Below, in pieces: positions 1 to 11,152 of a DNA stretch of 64,000 nt; position 1 is the stretch's first letter; every line of letters starts with the position of its first letter. The translations under genes were made by a program, and so were the position numbers. Below the pieces are notes generated by a model. The model worked only from the letters and a program-made list of their open reading frames with translations. It made no database searches and was not told the DNA's origin. The DNA is taken from positions 14,632,667 through 14,696,666 of the forward strand of contig NC_087074.1 in NCBI RefSeq assembly GCF_026151205.1. Reading direction: 5' to 3'. Origin of the DNA: Bolinopsis microptera (Eukaryota; Ctenophora; Tentaculata; Lobata; Bolinopsidae).

Positions 1-108
1 TGCGACGTCGCGTACGTGCGCGCATGGGTGGAGTTGTTTTTGTCGGATATGTACGATGACAAAGATGTACCGCGCGTTACGACGTATGCGCTTCAAAACT
101 GTGACTGA
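1..108 (+). CDS. C-terminal exon of an unrecognised gene (cut by window edge)
   Basis: An open frame runs from base 1 to a TGA at 106-108 and gives 35 residues ending in ALQNCD. It is acidic near the middle (SDMYDDKD). The polyadenylation signal AATAAA at 108-113 shares its first base with the stop codon, so this is probably the last exon of a plus-strand gene whose body lies upstream of the window. The stretch is much more GC-rich than the AT-rich DNA that follows. I do not recognise the family. The gene converges with the minus-strand gene whose first exon is at 611-703. Confidence 0.5.
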   Translation, partial: CDVAYVRAWVELFLSDMYDDKDVPRVTTYALQNCD

Positions 109-610
109 ATAAAAGTGCCAATAATTTTAATACCGATTCATGCGTGCGCAACTTTAAAAAGCGCTTTATTACAAATAACAAAAGAACAACAAATTATGTT
201 CGGCTCACTTGTTCTTTAGATTTATCAGGACAAACAGATTCCTTGCTCAGCTTATGTAGTTTTTCATTTCCGTTCTCCGACTGTAGTTAAAAATGTGATT
301 AGTCACCAGGTTATGTTAAAAAATATCAACTGGAATATTTGGCCAAAATCAGTCAACAAAATTGTCTTGGCGAAGATTCAACAAATTTAATTGGCTTACC
401 TAAATGATGGTGAGAGTACTGGCTTACCTCTTGATCTATTTATCGTTTGAATAATATCACCGACTGGTATAGGCTCGAAACATAAAAATAATATTTGCGT
501 GAATTTAAAGTAAAGTCAATTTTAAGTTGATCGAATTTTATAAGCCAAATTCCAAAATTCGCTTCTGCATGGCCTTAATAAAAAGCTACAGATGATAAGT
601 ATGTAATTAC

Positions 611-703
611 CTGTGTTTTAGATGCACTCGGAGTTTCTGTATCATCTGGATCCGAAGGGTCACTCTCATAGTTATAATTGGATAACAGTCCCAAACCCGA
701 CAT
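611..703 (-). CDS. First coding exon of an unrecognised minus-strand gene
   Basis: On the minus strand an ATG at 703-701 opens exactly 31 codons, beginning MSGLGLLSNYNYESDPSDPD, and then meets a good donor (ACACAG|GTAATT). The peptide is Ser/Asp-rich and looks like a disordered N-terminus. A phase-compatible second exon of 46 bases may lie at 428-473, with acceptor CGAG, peptide PIPVGDIIQTINRSR and donor GAG|GTAAGC. A further GTAAGC donor occurs near 405. Downstream exons cannot be followed with confidence, and the rest of 109-610 is AT-rich and otherwise blank. No family is recognised. Confidence 0.45.
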
Positions 704-1030
704 TGAACAATCCTTAAAAAAAGAGTTTTCATTAAAAAAAAGTTATTATTACTACGTTACTGTAATAATTCTATACTGCATGCTAATGCAAAATTAAGAC
801 GGATGAAAAAGTGATGACTTTTTAATTTTAATTTAACGAAGTCATTGATCTACTTATACTCTAGTAATTTATAATCTATAATGAAACTAATGTTACAGTA
901 TTACATGTTTATTAAATATTCTGAAGAGTTCATATTTCAATACATAATACTTTGACAGTGCCAAATTAAATGTATAAATTATAAGTATACCTAAAACACA
1001 GCTCATCATCTTGTAAACAGCGATACGTAT

Positions 1031-1222
1031 CTAACACATAAAGCACTTATAAATAGTGACGACAGATATAATATCGTGATGTTCGGTAGGCAATAATTTG
1101 TGAACGAATCCCCAAATTTCCGGTAAACCATTGCCATCATGGATAATGGATAACACAAACGTCAAACATCCTAAAACTTCAAAGTTCATTGAAGCCGTTA
1201 TTACAAAATCAGGAAAGACCAT
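1031..1222 (-). other. Possible exon or chance ORF of 63 codons
   Basis: The minus-strand frame begins MVFPDFVITASMNFEVLGCL, has a hydrophobic middle and ends YKCFMC. It reads more like protein than most chance frames here. No convincing acceptor precedes it, and the frame stops before the TTTAG|GTATAC donor-like site at about 988. I see no family match. The flanks 704-1030 and 1223-1725 are AT-rich and hold nothing else that I can support. Confidence 0.2.
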
Positions 1223-1725
1223 GTAAGTGACCCAATGATTTTCATTTCATAAACATTTAATACAAGATGGCGTGCCCCATTCGAATATTTGAGCACTACA
1301 TCAATTGCTATTTAAACTTAGATAGAAAGTGGATGTTTCTAGCATAAAACTCATTATATAACTCTGTACAAATAATATTGCTATTTAATAAGACTAATTT
1401 TTCCACAGTACTCAATCCAAATTCCTAATTGTTATTTCTTTCCTAATTGTTATCTCATTTTGAACCTCAGGTTCGAGTATGCGGGTCCTCGGGATATCAA
1501 GTGAGAACCAAGCCATACTAAAGATAAAATTAAAAATTTATTTACACACAATGTTTAACAAATTTCAAACTGACAATCAATCACACATTATATTCTTCAA
1601 TAATCATATTAAAACTTTGTCCGCGACAAAAGTATAATTTAAAAATGTACCGTTACATTACAAACGATGACGTTCTTGAACCATCTCAATTTAAGTGTCA
1701 TTTCTGATATTATGATGATAAAAAT

Positions 1726-3153
1726 TCAGAGCCATTTCGGTCTGTGCAGAGGGGGCGGGTGATTACAAGAGAAAAATTCATGCTTCAAAACTTGTTCAGC
1801 AGTTATTCTTGAGTTGGGGTTAGGATCAAGGCAGCGTGAGAGAAGATCAAATGCAGAATCTTCAAAAGGCTGCAAAGCGCACGCCTTACTCCGGTCTTCC
1901 TCCACATTGTTCGCATCACACCTCTCACACCTAGAGATGTGACTACTCTCCCTTAGTCTCGTACACATCTTCTTAAGCTCCCACCCAGTCACCGACTTGG
2001 ACAGGGTCACCTGCTTGCCAATGCTCTTAGCAGCCGCAATTATCATGTCGCTACCCAGCAGGGTGATAATCTGACATAGCGAGGTCAGATCGTCAGCAGC
2101 TTTAAAGAAGGGGTATCTCATACTCAGGAGACTAAGGAATATGACACCAGCTGCCCAGATATCCACAGCAGTTGTCTGTTGGGGGTGTTTCATTAGCATT
2201 TCCGGGGATCTGAAGCCTGGTGTACCCGCACGGGATGCTTCCTGGCCTGGTTTTAACAGACAGGTGTTACAGATCTCATTACCTGCATGGGCACATTCTC
2301 GTTTGGACGATTTGGAACTTGATGATTTGGAGGTTTTACTGCTTGAGTTTTTGGAGGAGTTCTTGGACATGCTGAAGAAACTCTTCTTCTTTTCCTGCAC
2401 TCTGGGACTCCTGTCTCTCAGAATGTTGGGTCTCTGTGATCGTTGGTTCCTGTCAAAGTTTGTCAATTCATTCTTAACATTGTGATCGTGCTTCCGTTTG
2501 GTATTTTGTTTATTTTCCTTATCTTCAACTACCATGTCCTCGGCCAGCCCGAAATCCACCAGAAGAAACTCCCCTTTCTCTCTATCATACAGAAAATTAC
2601 TAGGCTTGATGTCTCTGTGAATAACGTTGAATCTGTGAACATGGGCCAAAGCTTCAAACAAAGCTTTCAAATATTTTTGTATTTCCCACTGGTTTGAATC
2701 CTGAACGACTTTCAGAAACTTGGTGGCTTTAAAGTAGGGCAGAACCAGCACCACATTATCCTGGTGCCGGATGATGCACTTTATATCGCACACGTGGTGC
2801 TTCCCTCCCAGTCTCTTCAAGTACCTGATCTCATTTGTGATCCTCCAAGAAGCCGATGTTGGAATGATGTACTTCAAAGCAAATGATGCTTCCGAAGCGA
2901 TATTTTTAGGCTTGCCATGAAACACATAACTAAACGTTCCGTCTCCCAAAACATCTATAATATCAAAGTTTCTCTCAACTTCTGGGACTCGCTTGAGGAA
3001 ACTGGTGATGCAGCTATCAGAATCGTCGCTGGGTTCGGTGTTTCGTTTCCGTTTTTTGGTGACAATGCTCGGTTCTGGTTCAGGGGCTGGACCATGACTT
3101 GATTTGGAGTGAGCTATTGACGCCGTCGCTGATTCACTGTGTCGTGAGGACAT
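1726..3153 (-). CDS. CDC7: CDC7 (DBF4-dependent) serine/threonine protein kinase
   Basis: CDC7 with its DBF4 subunit phosphorylates MCM helicase subunits to fire replication origins in the nucleus. The 475-residue product starts at MSSRHSES. An ATG 21 codons upstream is less likely, because a CCCAATTCAG acceptor-like site lies just 5' of this start and suggests a 5'UTR intron. A basic KKRKR nuclear signal is at about 33-37. Kinase landmarks are the glycine loop GDGTFSYV (70-77), Lys94, Glu108, HRDIKPSN (179-186) and DFG (200-202). They are followed by a Ser/Lys-rich insert of about 100 residues containing a C-x-H-x5-C-x2-C cluster (Cys287, His289, Cys295, Cys298), then GTPGFRSPE (310-318) and a second insert with further cysteines. 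The long insert with a zinc-type cluster before the activation segment marks CDC7 rather than other kinases. The kinase is uninterrupted by introns. RNase H1 lies 390 bases upstream on the same strand. Confidence 0.93.
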   Translation of the reverse strand: MSSRHSESATASIAHSKSSHGPAPEPEPSIVTKKRKRNTEPSDDSDSCITSFLKRVPEVERNFDIIDVLGDGTFSYVFHGKPKNIASEASFALKYIIPTSASWRITNEIRYLKRLGGKHHVCDIKCIIRHQDNVVLVLPYFKATKFLKVVQDSNQWEIQKYLKALFEALAHVHRFNVIHRDIKPSNFLYDREKGEFLLVDFGLAEDMVVEDKENKQNTKRKHDHNVKNELTNFDRNQRSQRPNILRDRSPRVQEKKKSFFSMSKNSSKNSSSKTSKSSSSKSSKRECAHAGNEICNTCLLKPGQEASRAGTPGFRSPEMLMKHPQQTTAVDIWAAGVIFLSLLSMRYPFFKAADDLTSLCQIITLLGSDMIIAAAKSIGKQVTLSKSVTGWELKKMCTRLRESSHISRCERCDANNVEEDRSKACALQPFEDSAFDLLSRCLDPNPNSRITAEQVLKHEFFSCNHPPPLHRPKWL

Positions 3154-3542
3154 TGGTCCTGAATTGGGAAGGTTTAGAAAAATGCTGAATGAATAGCAAA
3201 AGTAACAATATAGCAAATTTTAATTTTAATTCATCGAGGTATATACTGTCAATCGAATAGATCTTTGTGCAAGCAAGTAAATCTACATAATATGGTCATG
3301 TCTATTGTCACAGTATGCATATCTTTTAAAATGTAACGATACGACTGGGGTGTTCTTATTTTTTATATCTCATATCGTCACAATGTTAACAAATAAACTA
3401 TAAGAATAAACGTATTTTTAAAATAATTTACCACGCAACGAAAATACAAAATATTAAAAATCCTACATAATTGACAGTAAAGCATTAGTTTTAATAATTA
3501 ATGAATAATTTAGAAGTACTAAAACTTACAAAGTATAAACAT
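3154..3542. other. Spacer between CDC7 and RNase H1
   Basis: This AT-rich stretch must hold the CDC7 5' leader and the RNase H1 3'UTR, since both genes run on the minus strand. A possible CDC7 leader-intron acceptor sits at 3159-3160. I see no other gene or repeat. Confidence 0.5.
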
Positions 3543-4489
3543 CTAATCACAACAGCTATTATCATATTCATCCTTAACTTCCACTTTTGTATGACCCGTG
3601 GAATGTTCTGAATCAGAAAGTGGATTTAAAACAGGAACTTTTCTCTCCAACAAATGCGCCCCACACTTAGCCAGGGAATCTGCCATGTCATTTCCATAAA
3701 CAGAAGAATGTCCCTTAACCTTAACCCACCTCACATCAATATAACAACACAACCCGTCCAGTAAGGCGAACATGTCCCTGTTTTTCACTGCATGATTGCC
3801 AGCTGTTGTCCAGTTATTCTTCCTCCACCTCAGTATCCATTCTGTCATACCACTGATAACATACTGAGAGTCAGTCCTGATCTCCAGAGCCTCGTAGTCT
3901 GACTGCAGCGCGGTCTGCACGGCTCGTACAATAGCCCACAGTTCAGCTCTCTGGTTAGTTTGGGAGCCCCACAGTCTCTCTATGACGTTTCTAGGGTCGT
4001 CTCTACCCCAGAATACACCACATCCTGCCCTTCTCTCGGTCTCAGCTAACATGTTGTTTATACAGCAGCCATCAGTGTACACTATTGGTACTCCTGAGTT
4101 TGTGAACGTCTCTCCTGTCTCTTTGTTTTGAATTTCTTTCTTGGGCCGACCTCTTGAATTGCGTGAAGAAGGAGTTTTCCCGATTTTTCGTTTCCGTTTG
4201 GAAAGCTTCTCTGATTCTAATTCGATTGATTTAATAATATCTTCTTCAAATTGTTGTAAAGAGAACTCGTCATCAAGATCCGTATCATCAGAATATTTAA
4301 CCTGCTCCTGCGACTCAAGCCGCGCACTTTTCCTCGGAGTCTCGTCTATTATATTATTTGACGAAACATGCTTAGGAGCACGGTACAGAGTTACATCTTC
4401 TTTAAGGGTTTCAAAAAGGGCTGACAATTTTTTCCCCTTTTACGATTGAAAATTAAGAATGTTGATTCACCGCAGACATCCTTCGCCAT
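3543..4489 (-). CDS. RNASEH1: Ribonuclease H1, with a one-base frame offset near the N-terminus
   Basis: RNase H1 cleaves the RNA strand of RNA:DNA hybrids in nucleus and mitochondria. The open catalytic frame (first base about 4427, numbered from there) carries the metal-binding set: Asp119 in VYTDGCC, Glu162 in TNQRAELWA, Asp186 in RTDSQYV, His240 in KVKGHSS and Asp250 in GNDMADSLA. The TNQRAE and TDGCC boxes fit animal RNase H1. The preceding ~110 residues are acidic then basic, with KRKRK. I see no N-terminal hybrid-binding domain. That frame contains no ATG before the catalytic domain and has a TAA just upstream. An ATG in good context at 4489-4487 opens a frame beginning MAKDVCGESTF that runs into G4A6 (4428-4437) one base out of phase. 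The cause could be a missing base in the homopolymer, a spliced intron (TTGTCAG acceptor at 4421), or a -1 frameshift. The corrected length would be about 315 residues, near the family norm. Confidence 0.88.
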
Positions 4490-7400
4490 ATTTTGAATTA
4501 TAAAGTACCCAGGCAGTTCTCTCAACCAATAAACTTGTATAAAAACGCTGCAATGCTGAACATTCGTCAGGAAAAATTGGGCCCGTAGTCGGTGGGAATG
4601 TTAGGACATGTTTTTGCGGGGTTCTATTGGACGCGACCCAGCGTTTTCCTTCCCTCATTTTTGCCATCAAATAACTCTTCCTGCTCTCTACCCAAATCAG
4701 TCACAACATGAGGGAAAAAAAAACAAAAACCAGGGGAAAATTTTTTTTGGGGTTGGGGGGATTTAAACCCATGGAAATCTGCCAAGGGGCATCCTCACCT
4801 AAATTAGATCATCTACAATCAAATTAAACATTATTTTTTGAACCAGAAACATAATTAGGGAGTGGTTAAAGATCCCCCCCGATGCTCGGAAATGCTTAAC
4901 AAGGTTTCGTTTTAGCTGCCACAATCTTTACATTGAGAGGGGCCGTACCGAAACCCCCTAGTAACATGAGAACCATCGATGGTGCACTTTTTTGCTTTCC
5001 TCAGCAAGGCGGTTAAGCCTATTGAGGACGAAATTCATGTTCTAACTGACTGTTTACTTCTACTCCTCGTTAGAGAAAAAATTTAACTTCCATCCCAAAA
5101 ATAATACTGACCTAGCCGGTTTGCTAATCCGATAAAACACTAGACCCTACAAAATTCTACTGACACAGCAAGAGCAATCCATTCATTCTCTCTGTGAACG
5201 AACATTTTACAGCCTCACTATAAGAGCCCAGAATTCCACTCATATATGGCCAATGCATAATGCTATAGGACCTCAAAAATAGTAATTATAAAACATTTCT
5301 ATTTTATCACCTACACATTTTGTAAATAACTAGATTGTGTAACCTTACATTATTTCAGAATTATAACTATTGTGAATTCATTAAAATAAGTATCACTTTT
5401 GTATCCTTGTAATCCTTGTTGCCTTGTATCCTTGTATATACACTGGACCTTACAGGAGAAGGTGGAAGACCCAAAGCAATCTATCTCGCTGATTGTGCTT
5501 GATTTATGTCAAAAGTAAAATCTTATTTGAATAATTATCTTTGAACCGGCATTATATCCGTAATTTGAGTTATGACAAGAGATATTCGGCGGAATTTGCA
5601 ATGAAGTTTTTAATATTTTAGTTTTTGTTTTAGGGAAAAGATTAGGATTGGGCGTTTGTTTTTTAAAACTATCCCTTGTTTACGAACTTTGATTTAATAG
5701 GTATTTTGAAATGAATGATTCAAGGGGACATTTACGCGACCATATCTCGACAAAAGCAAATACAATCCTTGTATTTGACATTCGTGTATAGGAACTGACA
5801 TGGTGCTGTGTTGCAGATCGTTTATGTGGATGTAGTTTACCCTCCGTGTCGTGAAGAGACCATTTGGCGAGTGACCCATCTCCACAATTTCCTGAAAGTT
5901 AATAGCGATTTTAAAATCTTTATACAATCTTCTTTGTATAGCCTTCATAAAGTGATAAATGTAATTTATAGTCAATTTCTCCTGAATTTCAGTGTATAGA
6001 TTATAAGATTTCCGTTACGACTTCAATTAGTCATTACGGAAAAGCAAAGGATGATCTTTAGTAGAGTTTCTCCGAAAGGCTTTTGCGTACATCACGATAT
6101 TAACTGGATACCTGATTTAGAATTACATTTATTCACATATTCATATTGAGTTAAGGTTTGAGAAAACTGGCCTCTAGAAGTGGTATCATTCCTAGGGGCT
6201 AATTGGGCTGCGGGTTTCGGGCAATTTTCATCTGCCTCATAGTCTCGAAGAAAATGTTAATATTACCGGGTATCAATTTATAATAAAGTTGCAAAAACTG
6301 TGAATATTATAGAACTGTTCCTAATCTTAGTTCTATCTTAACGCGGGCGGCGCTCAGCCTGTCTTCGCAAATCTCTGTGATTATGAACATAATATAATCG
6401 CTGGGGTCCCAGGTAAAGTTCTATCAAATTTCACAGCCCAAACGAGATCTTAACAAAAATCAAACTATCGGTTCGAGTGTTTTAAGTTCCCGTTAATAAA
6501 CTTGGGACTTTGATCATTTTAAGCGTTTCAATTAGATCAATTGCAGGTTGTCTTACGGGCTTACCAGAATTGTGAAGAGAATGGTGCTCAGCAACATAGA
6601 ATTCTCAGACAGTTTACCAAATTCCAGACTCTCTGTTAATTTTGGAATTACGTTATTTGTAAACCCTGTATGGAGGTATTTTGTTAACACCTATAATGTA
6701 GAAAAATTAAAAAAATCCAGCATCGCTCTGATCAAACTATTTAAACTTGGAATTTGTTGCATTTTGATTAAAAATGAGCAAAACACACAACTTTGTGGTA
6801 GAGGCAGTTTCATGTGTAACAATTATTGCGCCTGAACTCGACTAGTCTACAGAAGAAGGAAGCTGCATAAACTAGAGCTTCCGTCTCCTTAAGAAGAGAT
6901 TTATGCTCTAGTCTTTCATATTCATTAGCGGGAGAAACATAGTACATTTTAAAATCGCCTGTTTGTTATTCCAAACTTCACTATATATTGAGACAGGCCG
7001 AGCTCAATGACCTGCATCAGTTATTCCACTTACCTGTATAATAGAAAGCAACTCCCGTAAACAATGTGACCTCCAATGTACCCATTTATCTAAAGCCACT
7101 AGTGTTAGCATCCCTCTATAAAGTATAACAGGTATAATAGTAACGGTGTACTAATAGTAATCACGTGTATAAATTAAAAACAATATCACGCGCGCGGGGA
7201 GAATACTTAGATAACAGAAAGATCGCAATGATCTACCACTACCGTTGACCTAACATGACCTATAGCTAATAAAATGGCACAATTCAATATACTTGACTTG
7301 ATTTTAATTATACTTTTAAGTTTTAATACATGCGCGTAAATCAAACAGGGTCCTGAAGGTGTATGCTCATGACTGGGAGATGGATTTAGAACTGTCTTTA

Positions 7401-8030
7401 ACACTCTAAGCACTTAATGTTTTAAGGTTGCGAAATTAAACTATTGTGTGCTTCAATTTGGTCGTCAGGGATATGAAGAATAAAATATACAGTGAAAGCA
7501 AAAACGTTCCTTGAATGTAATGAGTGAAATGGAGAATTCTTCTATAACAGAAAATATGAAATTGGGATCTTTATAAAGGGGGGATATTCAACAAACCATC
7601 TCAATTAATCTAAAAAACCAACTCAGTTAATTAAATGCACATTGCATAATTTATGTTATATTACTCTAGACTATAAATTTGTGTGGAAACTGGAAACTCC
7701 TCACAACGGAAATAAAGAAGACTTTATGAATGTCTATGAATAACGACGGGGGAACATCAAGATTGTGTGACAGCACGACCATAAGATGGGAATGTTAACA
7801 ATTTCTAAAAAATTACGTTGCCTCTACTAGAAAAGAGGCAAGTGTGCTTTTCTTTATCGTAAGAAGTCGATAATGAGAACACTTATCTGGTAAATGGGAT
7901 CTTCACATCACTATTATCAATCCTAGATGATCACAGTCGAATCATTTGACGTGGAGAAATCATGATATTACAGTTTTTAAGTCTACTATGTCTTACCTAC
8001 TTGCGAAAGTATTTCCTTAGAGAAAAGATA
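4490..8030. other. Gene-poor AT-rich stretch
   Basis: I find no supported gene in this 3.5 kb. A minus-strand frame at 4467-4670 overlaps the RNase H1 leader and shows no family signature. A stretch near 4711-4760 has A-, T- and G-runs. The segment 6340-6415 matches, in inverse orientation, 11430-11515; the shared parts include GACAGGCTGAGCG and a GACCCCAG block, so it is a dispersed repeat copy. A few ORFs of 60-95 codons (5694-5999, 6548-6835, 7207-7413) have low-complexity, AT-driven composition and no motifs. Confidence 0.5.
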
Positions 8031-8034
8031 AATA

Positions 8035-8770
8035 ACAGGCGGCAGCGGTGCCCCTTAGGCTAGGCGGCCTTCGTTCACATATTACGTAATTGAGCGTAGG
8101 GGAGGGGGTTTCTAAATGATTACGCTAGTGTAATTTTTATACATTAGCTATGTGCAAAGCCAAAACTGCATTCGGAGGGGCGGCCGTCGGGGCGAGGGGG
8201 GGGGGGGGGGTTAAAAATTGTCAAAAGTGATATATGTGACGACCCCTTTTAAGTAATTATATCTTACTCTGTTCTAGAATCTCGACATCCACTTTGACAA
8301 ATCAAGGGTTAGAATAATTCTATCCCACAATAAAATAATACCGCTCTTAAAAGGCTAGGCAAATGAACAAACAAACTTCCTCTGAGTCTGCATAAAGCTG
8401 CAAAGTGTCTTAACGTAAAATCCGTTAAATACAGTATAAATAAAGAATGCTGTAAGCCAAGTAGTGATAAATTAATCCTCGTCATATAAAACACCAACCA
8501 CTTCAAGTAGGCTCATTCACGCCAATCTTTAGTAAAACTGGACCAAAAAGTTTTGCTACCTTACCGTCGGCTGGCCGTAGTTATGCATGCTGGATTGCGT
8601 AATATAGGAGGGGGGTTGGGTCTTGATTACGGGGGGGGGGGGCGGGGGCGGGGAGGGGGGGGGGTCTCAAACTTGATTAAGTTATTTAGGGGGGGGGGGG
8701 GGGTTCGGTGATTACGGCATGGGGGGGGGGGGTTAAAAAATTGGCAAAATATTGATTACGTAATATGGTG
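8035..8770. repeat. Degenerate G-tract repeat cluster
   Basis: Several long G runs (8196-8210, about 8630-8662, 8691-8702, 8721-8732) are embedded in a recurring context: ATTACGTAAT or GATTACG, then a G run, then TTAAAAATTG followed by GCAAAA or TCAAAA. Partial copies occur around 8080-8125, 8190-8230, 8590-8665 and 8715-8770. The arrangement suggests a degraded tandem or dispersed element with a TGATTACGTAAT-type motif. The runs can form G-quadruplexes on the plus strand and are also prone to length errors. Confidence 0.6.
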
Positions 8771-8884
8771 AAGACTCATTAGTGCTGGTGCCGGCCATGG
8801 TTGTCCGAAGGAAAAGAAAAAAAGTGGTCAGGTTTTCATAAATGACCCTGCGGCCTTGGCAGCTAAACAACGTAATGTAAAAGT

Positions 8885-9020
8885 AAAATAAAGTAATGTT
8901 TTGTATTGTTTGTTTTGTATTGTATTGTTTGTATTTTTTGTATTGTTTGTATTGTAATTTTATTGTTTGTTATTTTTTGTATTGTTTGTATTTTGTATTT
9001 TTTTTTTGTTTGTATCGTAT
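8885..9020. repeat. TGTTTGTATT-type microsatellite
   Basis: About 130 bases are built from variably spaced GTATT and GTTTGT units (TATTGTTTGTATTTTTTGTATTG and similar). The minus-strand ORF across it is low-complexity Ile/Gln/Thr and is not a gene. Confidence 0.8.
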
Positions 9021-9378
9021 TTTTCTGTTGTGCCACACCATATGAAATGATTCGCAGTCGAACCAAACTGTAATGTTGAGTTAGCAGGGGCTGGTGCTTC
9101 ATATCAAGTTGATTTTTTTTGTGATGCGCAGCTGCTGCTAATTGGATATAATATCCTTTGAGCCAGCTTTTGTATTGTCTATTATATTAAATAAATTAAT
9201 AACCAAACCAGCTTTTAGATTGGTAATGTGAGCGGTACTTGTATATAAAAAATAAATGATCCAGAATCGGTATTCAATTATTGAATTATAAACTCTGTTT
9301 GTATTTCACTTCAGTAGATTAATGTACGTTCAAACTACAAAAAATGTGTAAATAGTGTTACTGAATACTATACATTCT

Positions 9379-9541
9379 ATCACATGCCTTTCATGCGATA
9401 TCAAAACTTTCCCTCGAGGCTCTTGCCGAGTTAGCGAAGTTTCGTTCATTTCCCGAGCTTTGCCGAGGGTTATACGACATTTTTCAATAAGTGGCTTGCC
9501 GAGTTTTGAAAAGTTGATATCGCATGAGACAGGCATGTGAT
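9379..9541. mobile_element. Small palindromic-ended element (MITE-like)
   Basis: The left end ATCACATGCCT, followed by CATGCGATATCAA, is mirrored by the right end TTGATATCGCATGA, a short gap and AGGCATGTGAT. The interior of about 110 bases repeats TTGCCGAG. Both strands have open frames across it, as expected of a palindrome. No convincing target duplication is visible. Its right end continues into the direct repeat that starts at about 9538, so it may be part of a larger unit. Confidence 0.55.
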
Positions 9542-10008
9542 TAATGTTTTATCACCTTTTTTGGAGCCAATTTGGCCGGGAAAGGCAGAAATTTGATCAA
9601 AGCGTTAGTTATAAATCCACCAAAGCAAACTAGGACATGTCCAACTTGTTTATGTTTATAATGTCCAAGCCTAAATATGCTCTCGATTGAGTTAGTATTT
9701 TAGATCATCGAAGAGATTCAATACGTACCAAACTTTAGGATCTCACGTTCCCACATTTAGTGACAAAATGATATGCTGTACGCCGCGCCCAATTTGCTTT
9801 TTATTGGTACGTTGTGCATCGGGATATCAATTTATTCTAGCTATGGGTCTTGTACTTATTGCATTTCTAGAATTATTCCACCACGAGCGCGTATTTTAAT
9901 CATAAATTATTCCTGCCACTCACGATGTGAGGTGATTCTTATACTTTATCTTCTATTAGATAAATTTTTGACTTCATTAAACCTGAAGTTGAATAATGTA
10001 TAGAACAT
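9538..10008 (+). repeat. Dispersed repeat, direct copy A
   Basis: This ~470 bp segment matches 10697-11150 in the same orientation. It begins near GTTTTATCAC, passes TTGGCCGGGAAAG, TTGATCAAA and CTATGGGTCTTGTACTTATTG, and ends near AATGTATAGA. The copies differ by many one-base insertions and deletions as well as substitutions. No coding potential is evident. Confidence 0.75.
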
Positions 10009-10696
10009 TTGTTTTAGTGTATGATAAACATCTAAGTCCTTATCATGTAATACTAATCGCGATAAGGTGATAGTATTTCCTGGTTGTTATATTTTATTTG
10101 AAGGGCTGTGGCGCAATGTTTGTTTATATCATAAGTCCAAAATTTTCAAAACTGTTCATGTTGTATCGTACTACACGCCCTAGTTCATATATCAAACAAT
10201 ATATCGTCCGTCTTGATGTTTGTTATTTCTGAATTGATTTATCACTGGAACTTGTAATCATTGACTTTTATTGTATTTTATCGAGTTATATAAAATAGTA
10301 TTCTATATATTATCCTTGCCATAATTTGCTTCGCAGAAATTCTCATAACAGCCGTATTATAATGTTATCTCGTCTATACAATTTCTAAGATTGTTTTAAT
10401 ATCAAGAGCAGACATCCGTTTACTATTTTGCTATTGTTTATGAAAGTAACTATTGACTTAATAGCCCGATTAATCGGGCCTGGTAATACCATTTTAGAAC
10501 GCACTTCACCAGCCTTTTTTATAAACCACCCTGGTCATTGACAGGAAGTTTCACCGTACTGTTAGCAATATTGGATTGGTTTAAGAATGGCAGCACTATC
10601 AATCATCGGACCTAAATTTGCCCCCCAGCGACCAGGACCAATTTATAACCGGATTAGCAAATTACGTTAACGCCATTCGTCCCTTGATCTGCATGT
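10009..10696. other. AT-rich spacer between the two repeat copies
   Basis: I see no gene in this stretch. CCCGATTAATCGGG at about 10465-10478 is a short perfect palindrome. The rest is AT-rich without recognisable signals. Confidence 0.4.
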
Positions 10697-11150
10697 GAAT
10701 AATGGTTTTATCACACTTTCTTTGGAGCCAAAATTTGGCCGGGAAAGAGAATTTGATCAAACGTTAGTTATAAATCTCTCCAAAGCAACACTAGACATGT
10801 CCAATTGTTTATGTTTCTAATGTCCAAGCTATATATAGCTCTCGTGGAGTTAGTATTTCACGATATCGAAGATACAATACGTAAAATAGGATTCACGTTC
10901 CCACATTTATGGAACACAGTGAATGATGTACGCCGCCGCCCAATTTTGCTTTCTATTGGTACGTTGTGGATCGGATATCAATTATTCACGCTATGGGTCT
11001 TGTACTTATTGCATTCTAAATATTCCACACGAGCGCGATATTTTGATCATAAATTATTCCTGAATATATCGATGTGAGGTTGATTATATATACTTATTTT
11101 CTAATAAGTTATATTTTGAGTCATTAAACTGAAGATGTATATTGTATAGA
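10697..11150 (+). repeat. Dispersed repeat, direct copy B
   Basis: This is the second copy of the repeat at 9538-10008. Unlike copy A it runs directly into the GC-rich hairpin family at 11153, so the complete element may include those hairpins. The 90-codon ORF at 10805-11077 is not preserved in copy A and is not supported as a gene. Confidence 0.75.
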
Positions 11151-11152
11151 CC

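Noticed and set aside
4467-4670. Minus-strand ORF as the RNase H1 hybrid-binding domain
   Set aside because: Its sequence lacks the expected aromatic and W-x-E-C pattern and it is in a different frame from the likely start at 4489.
8863-9102. 79-codon minus-strand ORF rich in Ile, Gln and Thr
   Set aside because: It is the translation of the GTATT/GTTTGT microsatellite and carries no domain.
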